DNA of 64,000 nt, taken from positions 1-64,000 of the forward strand of contig NZ_CANMZW010000004.1 of the NCBI RefSeq assembly GCF_947502445.1. Reading direction: 5' to 3'. Each line of letters starts with the position of its first letter. Position 1 is the stretch's first letter. Both the position numbers and the translations under genes were made by a program. The stretch comes from an uncultured Brevibacillus sp. (GTDB lineage: Bacteria > Bacillota > Bacilli > Brevibacillales > Brevibacillaceae). Shown here piece by piece: positions 17,218 through 26,894 of this stretch. Below the pieces are notes generated by a model. It did no database searches, was not told the origin of the DNA, and was given only the letters and a program-made list of their open reading frames with translations.

Positions 17218-18318
17218 ATGGAACGGGACAACCAATATATGGATATGGCGCTTGGCTTGGCGAAATCAGCACTGGGTCAGACAAGTCCGAATCCATTGGT
17301 CGGAGCGGTTGTAGTGAAGGATGGAGCGGTAGTTGGTATGGGTGCGCATCTTAGGGCAGGTGAGCCTCATGCAGAGGTACACGCGCTGCGAATGGCGGGA
17401 GATAGTGCGCGAGGAGCTACCTTGTACGTCACACTTGAGCCGTGCAGTCATCACGGAAAAACACCTCCATGCGCAGACGCAGTTGTCGCTGCAGGAATAA
17501 GCCGGGTAGTAATTGCTGTCTTGGACCCGAATCCTCTCGTGGCGGAAAATGGGGTGCAAAAGCTGCGAGACTCTGGCTTGGAAGTGACGGTCGGGGTGAA
17601 GGAAGAGGAAGCGAGACAGCTCAATGAAGTCTTTTTCCATTACATCACGACGAAGCGCCCGTTTGTCACAGTTAAGACAGCGAGCACACTCGATGGAAAA
17701 ATCGCCTCTGTTACAGGACATAGCCGATGGATTACCGGAAGTACGGCGCGAGCACAGGTACACGAGCTGCGCAGACAGTATGACGCTATTTTGGTCGGGG
17801 TTGGGACGGTGTTAGCGGATGATCCCGAGCTTACGGCAAGATGCAATGGACAAACGTATGGCAGGCAGCCGGTACGGGTGATTTTGGACAGCCATTTACG
17901 CACGCCGTTGTCTGCACGTGTTATCCAAGGTGTAGAGCATGTACCCACCTGGATTTTCACAACAGAGGAGTCATGCCGGGAAAAGCGAGAGGAGCTGCTC
18001 GCAAAAGGCGTTACGGTCATTGCGGTTGCAGGACCCATGACGGTGGATGCTGTGCTGTCCGTGCTCGGTGAGCGTGGGATTACTTCTCTTTTGGTGGAAG
18101 GCGGAGCAGAAGTCAACGGTTCGTTTTTGCAAGCGAGAGCGATTCAAAAGATCGTCAGCTATGTCTCACTCAAGCTGATTGGTGGCAATGGCGCTCCATC
18201 GCTATTTGGTGGTCAAGGGTTGACATCGATGGATGAAGCGGTGGTGCTCACGCATACACAGGTGGAGCAAGTAGATGAGCAAGATATCCGCATCATCGGC
18301 TATCCGAGATGGAGCTAG
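17218..18318 (+). CDS. ribD: Riboflavin biosynthesis deaminase/reductase RibD
   Basis: Bifunctional enzyme for two successive steps of riboflavin synthesis: deamination of the pyrimidine intermediate, then NADPH-dependent reduction of its ribosyl group. The N-terminal deaminase domain carries zinc ligands in HAE (His51, catalytic Glu53) and PCSHHGKTPPC (Cys76, Cys85). The C-terminal reductase domain starts near residue 145 (RPFVTVKTASTLDGKIA) with GVGTVLADDPELT downstream. The ATG at 17218 follows AAAGGAG; 366 residues is the family length. First gene of the rib operon, controlled by two upstream FMN riboswitches. Confidence 0.96.
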   Translation: MERDNQYMDMALGLAKSALGQTSPNPLVGAVVVKDGAVVGMGAHLRAGEPHAEVHALRMAGDSARGATLYVTLEPCSHHGKTPPCADAVVAAGISRVVIAVLDPNPLVAENGVQKLRDSGLEVTVGVKEEEARQLNEVFFHYITTKRPFVTVKTASTLDGKIASVTGHSRWITGSTARAQVHELRRQYDAILVGVGTVLADDPELTARCNGQTYGRQPVRVILDSHLRTPLSARVIQGVEHVPTWIFTTEESCREKREELLAKGVTVIAVAGPMTVDAVLSVLGERGITSLLVEGGAEVNGSFLQARAIQKIVSYVSLKLIGGNGAPSLFGGQGLTSMDEAVVLTHTQVEQVDEQDIRIIGYPRWS

Positions 18319-18340
18319 CTGGGCTGGGAAAGGAGATCGT

Positions 18341-19006
18341 ATGTTCACAGGACTGGTAGAAGAAATAGGCGTTTTGGAGACGATTACGGGAAGTGAGCAG
18401 GCTAGCCGGCTCGTCATCCGTTGCGACAAAGTGCTGGAAGGTGTGCAACTCGGCGACAGCATCTCGGTCAATGGGATTTGTCTAACGGTTACGTCCCACA
18501 CTTCGCGGCATTTTACCGTAGATGTCATGCCGGAGACGATGAAAAAAACAAGCCTGCGGCAAGCTAGACCGGGCCAGCGTGTCAATCTGGAGCGGGCAAT
18601 GAAGCTGGGTGATCGGTTCGGCGGGCACATCGTTTCGGGTCATATCGATAGCATCGGGACGATTGTAACCCGAGAGCCTCATGCCAATGCCGTGTTGTTT
18701 CGGATCAAAGCTGCGCCTGAGCTTTTGAAATACGTTATTTTGCAGGGCTCGATTTGCATCGACGGAATTAGCCTGACAGTTGTAGACGTAGATGACAGCA
18801 GCTTCTCTGTGTCAATCATTCCCCACACGCTGGCTGAGACGAGCTTGCAAGACAGACGACCAGGAGATCCGGTAAATCTGGAAGCAGATGTCATCGGGAA
18901 GTATGTGGAGCGTCTGCTTGGTTATCAGCGCTCGTCCGGCAGCGAACAATCAAACAAAAAAGAAGGGCTCAGTCTGGCTTTTTTACAGGAAAACGGATTC
19001 GCGTGA
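18341..19006 (+). CDS. ribE: Riboflavin synthase alpha subunit
   Basis: Final enzyme of riboflavin synthesis, dismutating two 6,7-dimethyl-8-ribityllumazine molecules. The 221-residue protein starts with the characteristic [10 protein letters not shown] and consists of two homologous lumazine-binding barrels; [14 protein letters not shown] marks the interdomain region and [15 protein letters not shown] the second barrel. Start ATG at 18341 has AAAGGAGA upstream. It is 22 bases after ribD. The last ~25 residues are polar and variable. Confidence 0.96.
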   Translation: MFTGLVEEIGVLETITGSEQASRLVIRCDKVLEGVQLGDSISVNGICLTVTSHTSRHFTVDVMPETMKKTSLRQARPGQRVNLERAMKLGDRFGGHIVSGHIDSIGTIVTREPHANAVLFRIKAAPELLKYVILQGSICIDGISLTVVDVDDSSFSVSIIPHTLAETSLQDRRPGDPVNLEADVIGKYVERLLGYQRSSGSEQSNKKEGLSLAFLQENGFA

Positions 19007-19023
19007 ATGAGGGAGGGACAGGC

Positions 19024-20223
19024 ATGTTTCATCGAATGGAAGATGCTCTGGAGGATTTGCGCCAGGGCAAAGCAATTATTGTCGTAGACGATGAGGACCG
19101 GGAAAACGAAGGTGATTTTATTTGCCTGGCAGAAGCGGCTACGCCCGAAATGATTAATTTTATGGTCACGCATGGCAGAGGATTAGTCTGCGTACCGGTG
19201 ACACAGGAGCATGCTGACCGTCTGCAGCTAAAACCGATGGTTGAAAACAATACGGACAAGCAAGGAACAGCATTCACCGTTTCGATTGACGAACAGACGA
19301 CACACACAGGGATTTCTGCACAAGAGCGTTCGTTTACCGTCAAAGCGATGCAAGATGGCGCCAAAGGACCGAATGATTTTCGTCGCCCAGGCCATATTTT
19401 CCCGCTCATCGCCAAAAACGGGGGTGTACTGCGCAGGGCTGGTCATACGGAAGCGGCAGTCGATTTGGCGATGCTCGCAGGGGGATTTCCGGCAGGGGTC
19501 ATTTGCGAAATTATGAATGAAGACGGCACGATGGCGAGGCTGCCACAGCTGGTGGAAATCGCCCAGCGCTTTGATCTCAAGCTGATCACGATTGCAGACC
19601 TGATTCGTTTTCGGATGCGAACCGAATCACTCGTCAAACGGGAGGTCGAGGCGCAGCTGCCGACAGAATACGGTGATTTTCGGATCGCTGCCTATACGAA
19701 TGAGCTGGATGGAAAAGAGCATGTCGCACTGATCAAAGGAGAGATTACCCCAGATGAACAAATTCTCGTCAGAGTACATTCGGAGTGCTTGACTGGAGAC
19801 ATCTTTGGCTCTCACCGTTGTGACTGTGGGCCACAGCTTCACGCTGCACTTGAGCAAATCGAGGCAGAGGGGCGAGGGGTGCTTTTGTACATGCGGCAGG
19901 AAGGACGGGGAATTGGCTTGATTAACAAGCTGCGCGCCTACCAGCTGCAAGAGGAGGGCTTGGATACAGTCGAGGCGAATGCCAAGCTCGGTTTTGCCGC
20001 TGACCTGCGTGATTACGGGATCGGAGCGCAAATCCTGCGCGATCTGGGTGTGCACAGGATGCGACTACTCACGAACAACCCGCGCAAAATTCGTGGACTG
20101 GACGGCTACGGACTAAAGGTCGAGGAAAGGGTGCCGATCCAGATGCAAGCGCATAAGCACAACAAACGCTATCTTTCTACCAAACAAGAAAAACTGGGGC
20201 ACCTGCTCCACATTCAATCATAA
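19024..20223 (+). CDS. ribBA: Bifunctional DHBP synthase / GTP cyclohydrolase II
   Basis: Makes both precursors for riboflavin: 3,4-dihydroxy-2-butanone 4-phosphate from ribulose 5-phosphate (N-terminal half; [13 protein letters not shown] acid-rich active site, HTGISAQER) and the pyrimidine precursor from GTP (C-terminal half; zinc site [15 protein letters not shown] near residue 255, then [10 protein letters not shown]). The ATG at 19024 is preferred because GGAGGG lies seven bases upstream; a GTG at 19003 would overlap ribE. 399 residues matches RibBA of bacilli. Confidence 0.96.
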   Translation: MFHRMEDALEDLRQGKAIIVVDDEDRENEGDFICLAEAATPEMINFMVTHGRGLVCVPVTQEHADRLQLKPMVENNTDKQGTAFTVSIDEQTTHTGISAQERSFTVKAMQDGAKGPNDFRRPGHIFPLIAKNGGVLRRAGHTEAAVDLAMLAGGFPAGVICEIMNEDGTMARLPQLVEIAQRFDLKLITIADLIRFRMRTESLVKREVEAQLPTEYGDFRIAAYTNELDGKEHVALIKGEITPDEQILVRVHSECLTGDIFGSHRCDCGPQLHAALEQIEAEGRGVLLYMRQEGRGIGLINKLRAYQLQEEGLDTVEANAKLGFAADLRDYGIGAQILRDLGVHRMRLLTNNPRKIRGLDGYGLKVEERVPIQMQAHKHNKRYLSTKQEKLGHLLHIQS

Positions 20224-20238
20224 GGAGTGGAATGGATC

Positions 20239-20703
20239 ATGAAAACATTCGAAGGACATTTAGTAGGAACGGGATTACGCGTCGGGATCGTGGCTGGACG
20301 CTTTAATGAATTGATTGTCAGCAAGCTGGTTGGCGGTGCGCTTGATGCATTGAAGCGCCATGGTGTAGAGGAGGAGCACGTTGATGTAGCATGGGTGCCA
20401 GGGGCATTTGAGATTCCGCTGATTGCCAAAAAGATGGCAGAGTCCGGACGCTACGATGCTGTGGTGACACTCGGGGCAGTCATTCGTGGCTCTACTCCTC
20501 ACTTTGACTATGTATGCAATGAAACGGCCAAAGGAGTGGCAGCTCTTTCGCTCAGCACCGGGATTCCCGTTATTTTCGGTGTGCTGACGACGGACAGCAT
20601 CGAGCAGGCTATCGAGCGTGCAGGCACGAAAGCGGGCAACAAAGGCTGGGAGGCAGCTGCAGCAGCAATTGAAATGGCTAACCTGACAAAACAATTTGCG
20701 TAA
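20239..20703 (+). CDS. ribH: 6,7-dimethyl-8-ribityllumazine synthase
   Basis: Condenses the two RibBA/RibD-derived precursors into lumazine; forms icosahedral capsids in bacilli. The 154 residues show [35 protein letters not shown] and [15 protein letters not shown], with active-site His in TPHFDYV. The ATG at 20239 lies 11 bases after AAGGAG; a GTG at 20227 would add four residues. Last gene of the rib operon. Confidence 0.96.
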   Translation: MKTFEGHLVGTGLRVGIVAGRFNELIVSKLVGGALDALKRHGVEEEHVDVAWVPGAFEIPLIAKKMAESGRYDAVVTLGAVIRGSTPHFDYVCNETAKGVAALSLSTGIPVIFGVLTTDSIEQAIERAGTKAGNKGWEAAAAAIEMANLTKQFA

Positions 20704-20735
20704 AGGGAAGCAAGTAAATAAGCGGTCAGAAAAAA

Positions 20736-20762
20736 GGCGAGGGCACAGGCTCTCGTCTTTTC
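20736..20762 (+). terminator. Intrinsic terminator of the rib operon
   Basis: GGCGAG (20736-20741) pairs with CTCGTC (20752-20757), followed by TTTTC. Stem is short but well placed 33 bases after ribH. Confidence 0.7.
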
Positions 20763-20836
20763 TTTTTGGATAAAAACACCACTGGATGGTCAAAGTAAGA
20801 AGGATTTTCCTGTAGAGGCGATTGGGGGGATCTATC

Positions 20837-22342
20837 GTGTCAGCAAAAGAGTGGTGGAGAAGCCAAGTAGATAAGCTGGTCGCTGCAAAAGCCTCCGGCC
20901 GCACCCATTCAAACGATCAGGGCACGACCATTACCTCTGATCGCATCAAAGCACAAATGCAAAACGTGGACGATTTGAACAGCACGTCATGGGTCATGAA
21001 TGACGAAGTGGTACATGTTTTTTTTCTGGAAACGATGGTTGATAATACACAGCTGTATGAAACGATATTTTTGCCCCTGCAACGCTCTGATGGCAGAGAC
21101 CCTTTGCAAGTGCTGCCTTTTGCCAAAGGAATTGCCATGCACGAATTTGAAACAGCGATCAATGCATTACTACGAGGGCACACGGTTCTGATTTTTCCCG
21201 AGCGTGATCTTGTACTCGAGATCAACACCTTTCAGGTAGAACATCGTGCCATTTCACAATCAGAAAATGAAGCGACAGTTCTCGGGCCTCAGGATTCTTT
21301 TGTTGAAATGCTGCAAATTAACGTGTCCTTGCTCCGCCGACGACTGACTACACCTAATCTGAAAATATGCACGTACACGATCGGTACGGAGACTCATAAT
21401 AAAGTGGCAGTGATGTACCTGGATAAAATCGCGAATGATCAAAATGTAGAACGGATCAAAACGCGCATCGCAAATGTCCAGTACCAAGGCTTTGTAGGTA
21501 TGGCGGTTCTCAAGCAAATGCTCGAGGATAAACCCTATTCACCGTTTCCGCAATTTGGGCTGACCAACAGACCGGATAATGCAACGGCGGCGCTCTTGGA
21601 TGGTCGCATTCTCATCATATTAAATGGCAGCCCGGAGGCAGCGATCTGTCCTTCCTCTTTCCTGGAGATGTTCAGCAGCCCTGAAGACTTTTACAATCGG
21701 TGGTCGACTGCCAGCCTATTGCGCTTTATTCGGTTTTTTGGCCTGTTTATTACGATTATGCTGACCTCTGGATACGTTTCTGTTCTGACCTATCATCCAG
21801 AAATGCTCCCGCCAGCGCTCCTGACCATCCTTTCTGAATCTCGCAGCAAAGTACCATTTCCACCTGTACTTGAGGTGTTGTTTATGGAACTGGTTATTGA
21901 AATTTTGCGAGAGGCAGGAATTCGCATGCCTACCAAGATTGGTCAAACGATCGGTATCGTAGGCGGTATCGTGATCGGGACAGCTTCTGTGCAAGCGGGG
22001 CTGGCCAGTAATATTTTGATTGTTCTCGTCTCTATATCTGCTTTGTTGTCATTCCTACCACCGAACTTCTTAATGAGTAATGCGATTCGGCTTATCCGCT
22101 ATGCGTTCATCATCATTGCAGGGGCTCTCGGCTTATACGGGCAGCTACTTATGCTGGCTTTTTTATTTGCCCATTTATTGAACCTGACGTCGCTGGGTAC
22201 ACCGTACATGACTCCAGGAATACCTCGGCAGTGGACGGATTTGTTCAACAGTCTTTTCCGTGCCCCGATGAAGTTTATTGTTTTTCGTAACCGCATGTCC
22301 CGTGCTGAGCGAGAGAAAGTAAGGCCGATTGGCGAGGAGTAA
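20837..22342 (+). CDS. Spore germination receptor subunit A (GerA family)
   Basis: Inner spore membrane component of a germinant receptor. The start is GTG at 20837, seven bases after GGGGGGAT. The 501-residue protein has a large cytoplasmic N-terminal domain (to about 300) including GTETHNKVAVMYLDKIAND and DGRILIILNGSPEAAICPSSFLEMF. About five membrane helices follow, with the conserved EVLFMELVIEILREAGIRMPTKIGQTIGIVGG. It is the first gene of a gerA-gerB-gerC operon. The germinant cannot be predicted. Confidence 0.93.
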   Translation: MSAKEWWRSQVDKLVAAKASGRTHSNDQGTTITSDRIKAQMQNVDDLNSTSWVMNDEVVHVFFLETMVDNTQLYETIFLPLQRSDGRDPLQVLPFAKGIAMHEFETAINALLRGHTVLIFPERDLVLEINTFQVEHRAISQSENEATVLGPQDSFVEMLQINVSLLRRRLTTPNLKICTYTIGTETHNKVAVMYLDKIANDQNVERIKTRIANVQYQGFVGMAVLKQMLEDKPYSPFPQFGLTNRPDNATAALLDGRILIILNGSPEAAICPSSFLEMFSSPEDFYNRWSTASLLRFIRFFGLFITIMLTSGYVSVLTYHPEMLPPALLTILSESRSKVPFPPVLEVLFMELVIEILREAGIRMPTKIGQTIGIVGGIVIGTASVQAGLASNILIVLVSISALLSFLPPNFLMSNAIRLIRYAFIIIAGALGLYGQLLMLAFLFAHLLNLTSLGTPYMTPGIPRQWTDLFNSLFRAPMKFIVFRNRMSRAEREKVRPIGEE

Positions 22343-22347
22343 GATAG

Positions 22348-23436
22348 ATGGACCGTGGAAAAATTACTAGCCTGAATCCGTACCACGTAATTGGCCTTGT
22401 CGTAAACACGATCATCGGAGTGAATCTGCTTACCTTATCCAATGCGTTGAGCAGGATGGGCTACAACCAATGGTGGTTTCCTCTTGTTCTGGGGATCATT
22501 GTTACGCTTTCCCTGTTCCCGATCGTAGCGATTTGCAAAAGATATCCGGATGATTCTCTATTTGTGATTAATGTAAAATTACTCGGAAAATTTTGGGGTC
22601 GATTTTTTAATCTGATCATCATTGTGTATGCCATTCTGAGCGTTACCTCGGTCAATTCCGACTATGTCCGACTTGTGCAGACCTCAATGATTAATAACGA
22701 AACAATTACAATTCCTTTGCTTGGTCTGGTGCTGGTTATGCTGTACATCACAAATTGCGGGATCAAGCTAATAGCGCGCTTTTGTATCATCTCCTTCTTT
22801 TTTACCGCATGGATGTTTTACTATCTGCAATGGGGTTTTCAAAAGGGCGGTATCATGCATATTTTTCCTTTATTCAACACGAATCTGGCAGATATGCTGG
22901 ATGCCTTTAACCAATCGTATGCGAGTATGTTTGGCTATGAGGTTCTCTTGTTTTACTACCCGTATATCAAGCAAAAGGAAAAAGCGTTCCGACATGCGGC
23001 CATCGGAATCTGGATCGTCGTAACGGTCTATGTACTCATTTTGCTCACGAGTGTCGCCTATTTTTCTGAATGGGAGATTGCTAATCTAGTTTATCCGATT
23101 TTAAATTTGTTCAAGGCTGTAGAACTATCCTTTTTGGAACGGGTGGAGAATCTGGGAATTGGCTTGTGGGTGTTCCTCGTTTTGAGCACCTGTACTACGT
23201 ATTTGTGGGTGGCGAGAAGTGGGATTGAAGAGATGGCAGGCAAACAACGCTTGTGGCATTTGCTATTTCCGGCTGTAGTCTCTTACTTTTTAATCCGAAG
23301 CTGGATTCCGCTCGAGTATCAGGAGTTTTTCTTCCACAAGGTGACACTTTGGTTGGGGTATGGGCTCGTTCTCTGGCCGCTTTTTTTGTTACTCCTTCAC
23401 GCTATCCGTTTTGGAAACGGAGGGAAGGCGCCATGA
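22348..23436 (+). CDS. Spore germination receptor subunit B (GerB family)
   Basis: Member of the amino acid/polyamine permease superfamily that forms the germinant-sensing membrane subunit. 362 residues with ten predicted helices; begins at an ATG five bases after the A-subunit stop codon with GAGGAG upstream. It shows the family features NTIIGVNLLTL in helix 1, AICKRYPDDSLF in the first cytoplasmic loop and FEVLLF-like GYEVLLFYYPYI in the middle. The stop codon overlaps the start of the C subunit by four bases. Confidence 0.92.
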   Translation: MDRGKITSLNPYHVIGLVVNTIIGVNLLTLSNALSRMGYNQWWFPLVLGIIVTLSLFPIVAICKRYPDDSLFVINVKLLGKFWGRFFNLIIIVYAILSVTSVNSDYVRLVQTSMINNETITIPLLGLVLVMLYITNCGIKLIARFCIISFFFTAWMFYYLQWGFQKGGIMHIFPLFNTNLADMLDAFNQSYASMFGYEVLLFYYPYIKQKEKAFRHAAIGIWIVVTVYVLILLTSVAYFSEWEIANLVYPILNLFKAVELSFLERVENLGIGLWVFLVLSTCTTYLWVARSGIEEMAGKQRLWHLLFPAVVSYFLIRSWIPLEYQEFFFHKVTLWLGYGLVLWPLFLLLLHAIRFGNGGKAP

Positions 23437-24554
23437 TCGTTCGTCTTGCTGCATACATGCTTGTGTTGATAGTGGGGGGCACACTTTTTTCAGGATGCTC
23501 TTCCGAAATCGAGAGGCCATCGCTTGAAGATATGGCGTTTATCGGCGTCATCGGATTTGATTATATCAATGAAAAAGATGTGAAGGTGAGCGTATCTACG
23601 CCAGTACCATCGCACAGCAAGGAAAAGACGCAGGTTTATTCCACGGTCGCGACCGTAATGAGTGAAGCCATGCTTAAAATGTCGACGAAAGCGGAGCGCA
23701 CCATGTCGCTTTCCCAACTCCGGGTAATTTTATTTAACGAGGAATATGCGCGCAAGGTAGGGATACGCAAGATAGTTCTGGACCTCTACCGCAATCCAAG
23801 CGTGGGGGAAAACGCGTTTGTGGCAATCGTGAAAGGGAATACCGCAGATCTGATTCGCGCTTCCTATCAAAACAAGCCGGAATTGAACACGTATTTGAAT
23901 GACCTCTTGCGTCCTCGCGTAGAAACGGCATTTTCGTCGTTTACGAGTATTCAAGATAGCGTGTATATGATGACCAATGAAGTGTCTGACATGAATTTAC
24001 CGTACTTGGTCAAGGAAGACGATGACATTCAAATTACCAAGGTAGCCCTGTTTAAAGACGAGAAAATGATTGGTTCCGTTTCGCAACGGGAGGGAGCGCT
24101 GATTCAAGCGCTGCTAGGCAGAAAAAGACTGCCCCGGATGAGCTTTGAATTTCAAGAGCAGTCAGGTAAAGGGTCAAAGACTGAGCAGGTTGTCTTAGAT
24201 TTCGTATGGTCAAAATCCAAAGTAAGGAGCAACGGGAATCTAGATCATCCAATGATTTCGATGAAACTCGAGTTGAGAGGAATGCTAGTTGGATACACAG
24301 GCAGTAAGGATCTCAAGTCGAACAAAGAGCTTACTCAATTAAAAAAGCAGTTGGAGAGCGAAATAAAAAAAGAGACGCAGAAATTAGTACAACGTCTGCA
24401 AAAAGAGGGTGTTGATCCGGCCAGTTTAGAAGAAAGTCTACGGCAAAAGTACTACGGGAATTGGACGAGACCTATCGCCATGGAGCTTTATCAGAAGGCC
24501 AGATTCAACGTTACGATCAATATGGAAGTAGTGGGGTACGGAACGATCAAGTAA
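23433..24554 (+). CDS. Spore germination receptor lipoprotein C (GerC family)
   Basis: Lipoprotein subunit of the germinant receptor, anchored on the outer face of the inner spore membrane. The ATG at 23433 overlaps gerB. Signal peptide ends in LFSGC with Cys22 as lipid site. The 373-residue protein follows the GerC layout: an N-terminal domain (EDMAFIGVIGFDYIN; RTMSLSQLRVILFNEEYARKVG), a central domain and a C-terminal domain rich in charged helices (KQLESEIKKETQKLVQRLQKE). It ends four bases before the convergent aldehyde dehydrogenase gene. Confidence 0.92.
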   Translation: MIVRLAAYMLVLIVGGTLFSGCSSEIERPSLEDMAFIGVIGFDYINEKDVKVSVSTPVPSHSKEKTQVYSTVATVMSEAMLKMSTKAERTMSLSQLRVILFNEEYARKVGIRKIVLDLYRNPSVGENAFVAIVKGNTADLIRASYQNKPELNTYLNDLLRPRVETAFSSFTSIQDSVYMMTNEVSDMNLPYLVKEDDDIQITKVALFKDEKMIGSVSQREGALIQALLGRKRLPRMSFEFQEQSGKGSKTEQVVLDFVWSKSKVRSNGNLDHPMISMKLELRGMLVGYTGSKDLKSNKELTQLKKQLESEIKKETQKLVQRLQKEGVDPASLEESLRQKYYGNWTRPIAMELYQKARFNVTINMEVVGYGTIK

Positions 24555-24558
24555 TCAG

Positions 24559-26088
24559 TTAAAACAGCCGCTGTACTTCTCGCCAGATCGCTCTGATGGT
24601 TTGACGGCTCCACTTGCGTTTTTTCCCAAACAAGAAATGGGTCAGGCCGACAAACATGATTTTCTGGTCTTTTGTATACGGATACCAGTTGACCTCGCGT
24701 TTGCGTGTGCCGGGATCATGAATGATCGAAATGCTATGTGTAAAGGCGTGGAGCCCGAATGGGCCACGATACCTGCCGATGCCGCTTTGCTTGACGCCGC
24801 CAAATGGCAGATGAGGATTGGCATAGCTGATGATGACATCATTGATGCAGACATTTCCACTTTCCAATTGCTCTGCAACGCGCTGGGCTTTTGTCTTGTC
24901 TTTTGACCATACAGAGGCATTCAAGCCGTAGGGAGAGGCATTCGCAAGCCGGATTGCTTCCTCTTCTGTGGAAAAGGTCATGATCGGCAGGATCGGTCCA
25001 AAAGTCTCCTCCTTCATGATTTTCATATCAGCTGTAACATCGGTCAAAATAGTTGGGGCGATAAACATGCTGCCATGTGAGACCTGACCGCCGATAACAG
25101 CCTTTGCCCCTTTGGCGAAGGCTTCTTCCAGATGGTGGCGGATGATTCCGAGCTGCTGGGGGGAGGTCATCGAGCCGACCTCTGCGTCCTCTGGATAGCC
25201 TTGTCGCAGAGCAGATGCTTTTTGCGTAATCAGCTTGAGAAATTGTGGGTAGACCCGCTCATGAACATAGAGACGCTCGACAGACATGCAGACCTGGCCC
25301 GAATTGGTAAAAGCTCCCCAGATCGCTCCGTTAGCTGCTCTTTCGAGGTGAGCATCCTCAAAGACGATCATCGGGTCCTTGCCCCCAAGCTCCAGCTCTA
25401 CTGGGATGAGATGCTCCGCTGCCGCTGCCATGATCTTTTTTCCTGTTGCAACAGAGCCTGTGAAGAAGATTTTATCTGGCCGCGCTGCTACAAGTGCCTG
25501 CCCGACATCGCGTCCTCCATGCAAGACTGATACGACTCCATCAGGCAAGGGAACGGCTCGAAACAGCTCCTCAATCATGAGCCCTGTTGAGGGGGTTATT
25601 TCAGAGGGCTTGAGCACAACCGTATTACCGGCTACGAGTGCAGACAGAACGGGAATAAGCGATAGCTGGAAGGGATAATTCCACGGCGAAATGACCGCTA
25701 CGACCCCCATCGGCTTGTAGTGGATGTACGACTTTTTCGGCCATAGAACGAGAGAAGTAGGCACTTCCTGGGCAGAAAGCATTTGCATGGCATTCTTTTC
25801 ATAAAAGCGGATGGTATCAACAGTCACAAATATTTCGGTCATATACGCTTCCAAAGCGATTTTGCCGGTAGCCTGGCTGATTTTTTGTGCCAGGTCTTCG
25901 CCGTGCTCGACCAAATAATGTCGCAGCTTTGCAAGATAGCGCAGACGCTCCGCCAATGAAGTCGTTGACCAAGCCGTAAAGGCGATGCGGGCTCGCTCCA
26001 TTGTTTGCTGTACCTGTTCGGGCGTTGCTTCTGTAAGCGAGCCGAAATGCTCACCGGTAGCCGGATTTTGGAAGGACAGGATAGACAA
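24559..26088 (-). CDS. Aldehyde dehydrogenase
   Basis: NAD(P)-dependent aldehyde dehydrogenase. The catalytic set is complete: Asn137 in PWN, general base Glu233 in ELELGGKDP, nucleophile Cys267 in NSGQVCMS and EETFGPILP. The C-terminus has a hydrophobic/basic extension (KIMFVGLTHFLFGKKRKW...) that may associate with membrane, as in YwdH/AldH or fatty aldehyde dehydrogenases of this subgroup. 509 residues. It lies 11 bases downstream of a TetR gene, so it is probably the repressor's target and is induced by an aldehyde or fatty-acid-like compound. Substrate is a guess. Confidence 0.9.
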   Translation of the reverse strand: MSILSFQNPATGEHFGSLTEATPEQVQQTMERARIAFTAWSTTSLAERLRYLAKLRHYLVEHGEDLAQKISQATGKIALEAYMTEIFVTVDTIRFYEKNAMQMLSAQEVPTSLVLWPKKSYIHYKPMGVVAVISPWNYPFQLSLIPVLSALVAGNTVVLKPSEITPSTGLMIEELFRAVPLPDGVVSVLHGGRDVGQALVAARPDKIFFTGSVATGKKIMAAAAEHLIPVELELGGKDPMIVFEDAHLERAANGAIWGAFTNSGQVCMSVERLYVHERVYPQFLKLITQKASALRQGYPEDAEVGSMTSPQQLGIIRHHLEEAFAKGAKAVIGGQVSHGSMFIAPTILTDVTADMKIMKEETFGPILPIMTFSTEEEAIRLANASPYGLNASVWSKDKTKAQRVAEQLESGNVCINDVIISYANPHLPFGGVKQSGIGRYRGPFGLHAFTHSISIIHDPGTRKREVNWYPYTKDQKIMFVGLTHFLFGKKRKWSRQTIRAIWREVQRLF

Positions 26089-26099
26089 GAAACTTCACC

Positions 26100-26747
26100 T
26101 CACTTGGTGGAAGTATGGACATTGCTTGATGGAAGAAAAAGCGATTGAACGATAAAAGGAAACGTCTGCTCAAATTGGGAGATGGCGTTTTTATGGTCAG
26201 ATGATTCGGACAGCATGGATTGCAAGAATAGACCGTCGATCAGTGAATACAGAGTGGAGGCCGCCGCTTCTTTTTCGACCGCGAGCGATGATCCGTCAGC
26301 GTCTGTTACTCTTTCCAGCATTCGCATGATCAAGCTGTGCAGGCGATTGCGAATCTGGCTAACCTGCGCGTGGAAAGCCGGGACGTACATGGCTTGGACC
26401 TGCAAGTCGTACCAGAGGCGATGCTGGTCTTTGTCCCGTGTCAGGCTGCGGTGCAGAACAGCAAAGAAAGAAGCCATCCAGTCGTCCAGAGGTGCCTCTA
26501 CAACCTCACGCTCCAGCTCTGCAACGAAGCCTTCTTTATAGCTGGAAATGATAGCAAGCAGCAAATCTTCCTTGCTCGCAAAATAATAATGCAGGATACC
26601 AAGAGACACCCCTGATTCCTTGGCGATGTCGCGCAGTGAAACATGGGCATACCCCTTTTGGGCCAAACAAAGCGTAGCCTGCTCGATCAAAAAAGCCCGT
26701 TTCGCCTCTGCTTTGGTCTGGGATAGGGGAGAACGTGACAAAACCAT
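26100..26747 (-). CDS. TetR family transcriptional regulator
   Basis: Repressor of 215 residues. I chose the ATG at 26747 because AGAGGTG lies close upstream; an ATG 42 bases further out overlaps the operator and lacks a site. The N-terminal helix-turn-helix is VSLRDIAKESGVSLGILHYYFASKEDLL (in two parts, residues ~36-63). The C-terminal ligand domain resembles BetI/FadR-like members (LAAI-x-SYKEGF; LYSLIDGLFLQSML). It is the first gene of an operon with aldehyde dehydrogenase and sits behind a perfect 18-bp palindrome, implying autorepression. Confidence 0.9.
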   Translation of the reverse strand: MVLSRSPLSQTKAEAKRAFLIEQATLCLAQKGYAHVSLRDIAKESGVSLGILHYYFASKEDLLLAIISSYKEGFVAELEREVVEAPLDDWMASFFAVLHRSLTRDKDQHRLWYDLQVQAMYVPAFHAQVSQIRNRLHSLIMRMLERVTDADGSSLAVEKEAAASTLYSLIDGLFLQSMLSESSDHKNAISQFEQTFPFIVQSLFLPSSNVHTSTK

Positions 26748-26757
26748 ACACCTCTTT

Positions 26758-26775
26758 TTTGGACGATCGTCCAAA
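26758..26775 (-). promoter_or_regulatory. Palindromic operator of the TetR-aldehyde dehydrogenase operon
   Basis: TTTGGACGATCGTCCAAA is an 18-bp perfect palindrome between the -10 element and the ribosome binding site. This is the expected site for the adjacent TetR protein. Confidence 0.75.
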
Positions 26776-26787
26776 TTTGGTGATTTC

Positions 26788-26817
26788 ATTATAGTTATGA
26801 TTTTTCTTTTGTGTCAA
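26788..26817 (-). promoter_or_regulatory. Sigma-A promoter of the TetR-aldehyde dehydrogenase operon
   Basis: On the minus strand, perfect TTGACA (26812-26817) and perfect TATAAT (26788-26793) are separated by 18 bases. The start of transcription would fall at the edge of the operator. Confidence 0.8.
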
Positions 26818-26865
26818 TAAGGAAAGGCTTCTTCCCGTGAAGTGTTTTATTCTTTTCTGATTCAC

Positions 26866-26894
26866 AAAAAAGGAAGCGGTGACTCACCGCTTCC
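26866..26894 (-). terminator. Intrinsic terminator downstream of lytH/structured element
   Basis: On the minus strand an 11-bp perfect stem (26872-26882 with 26884-26894; inner pairs must open for the loop) is followed by TTTTTT. Confidence 0.85.
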
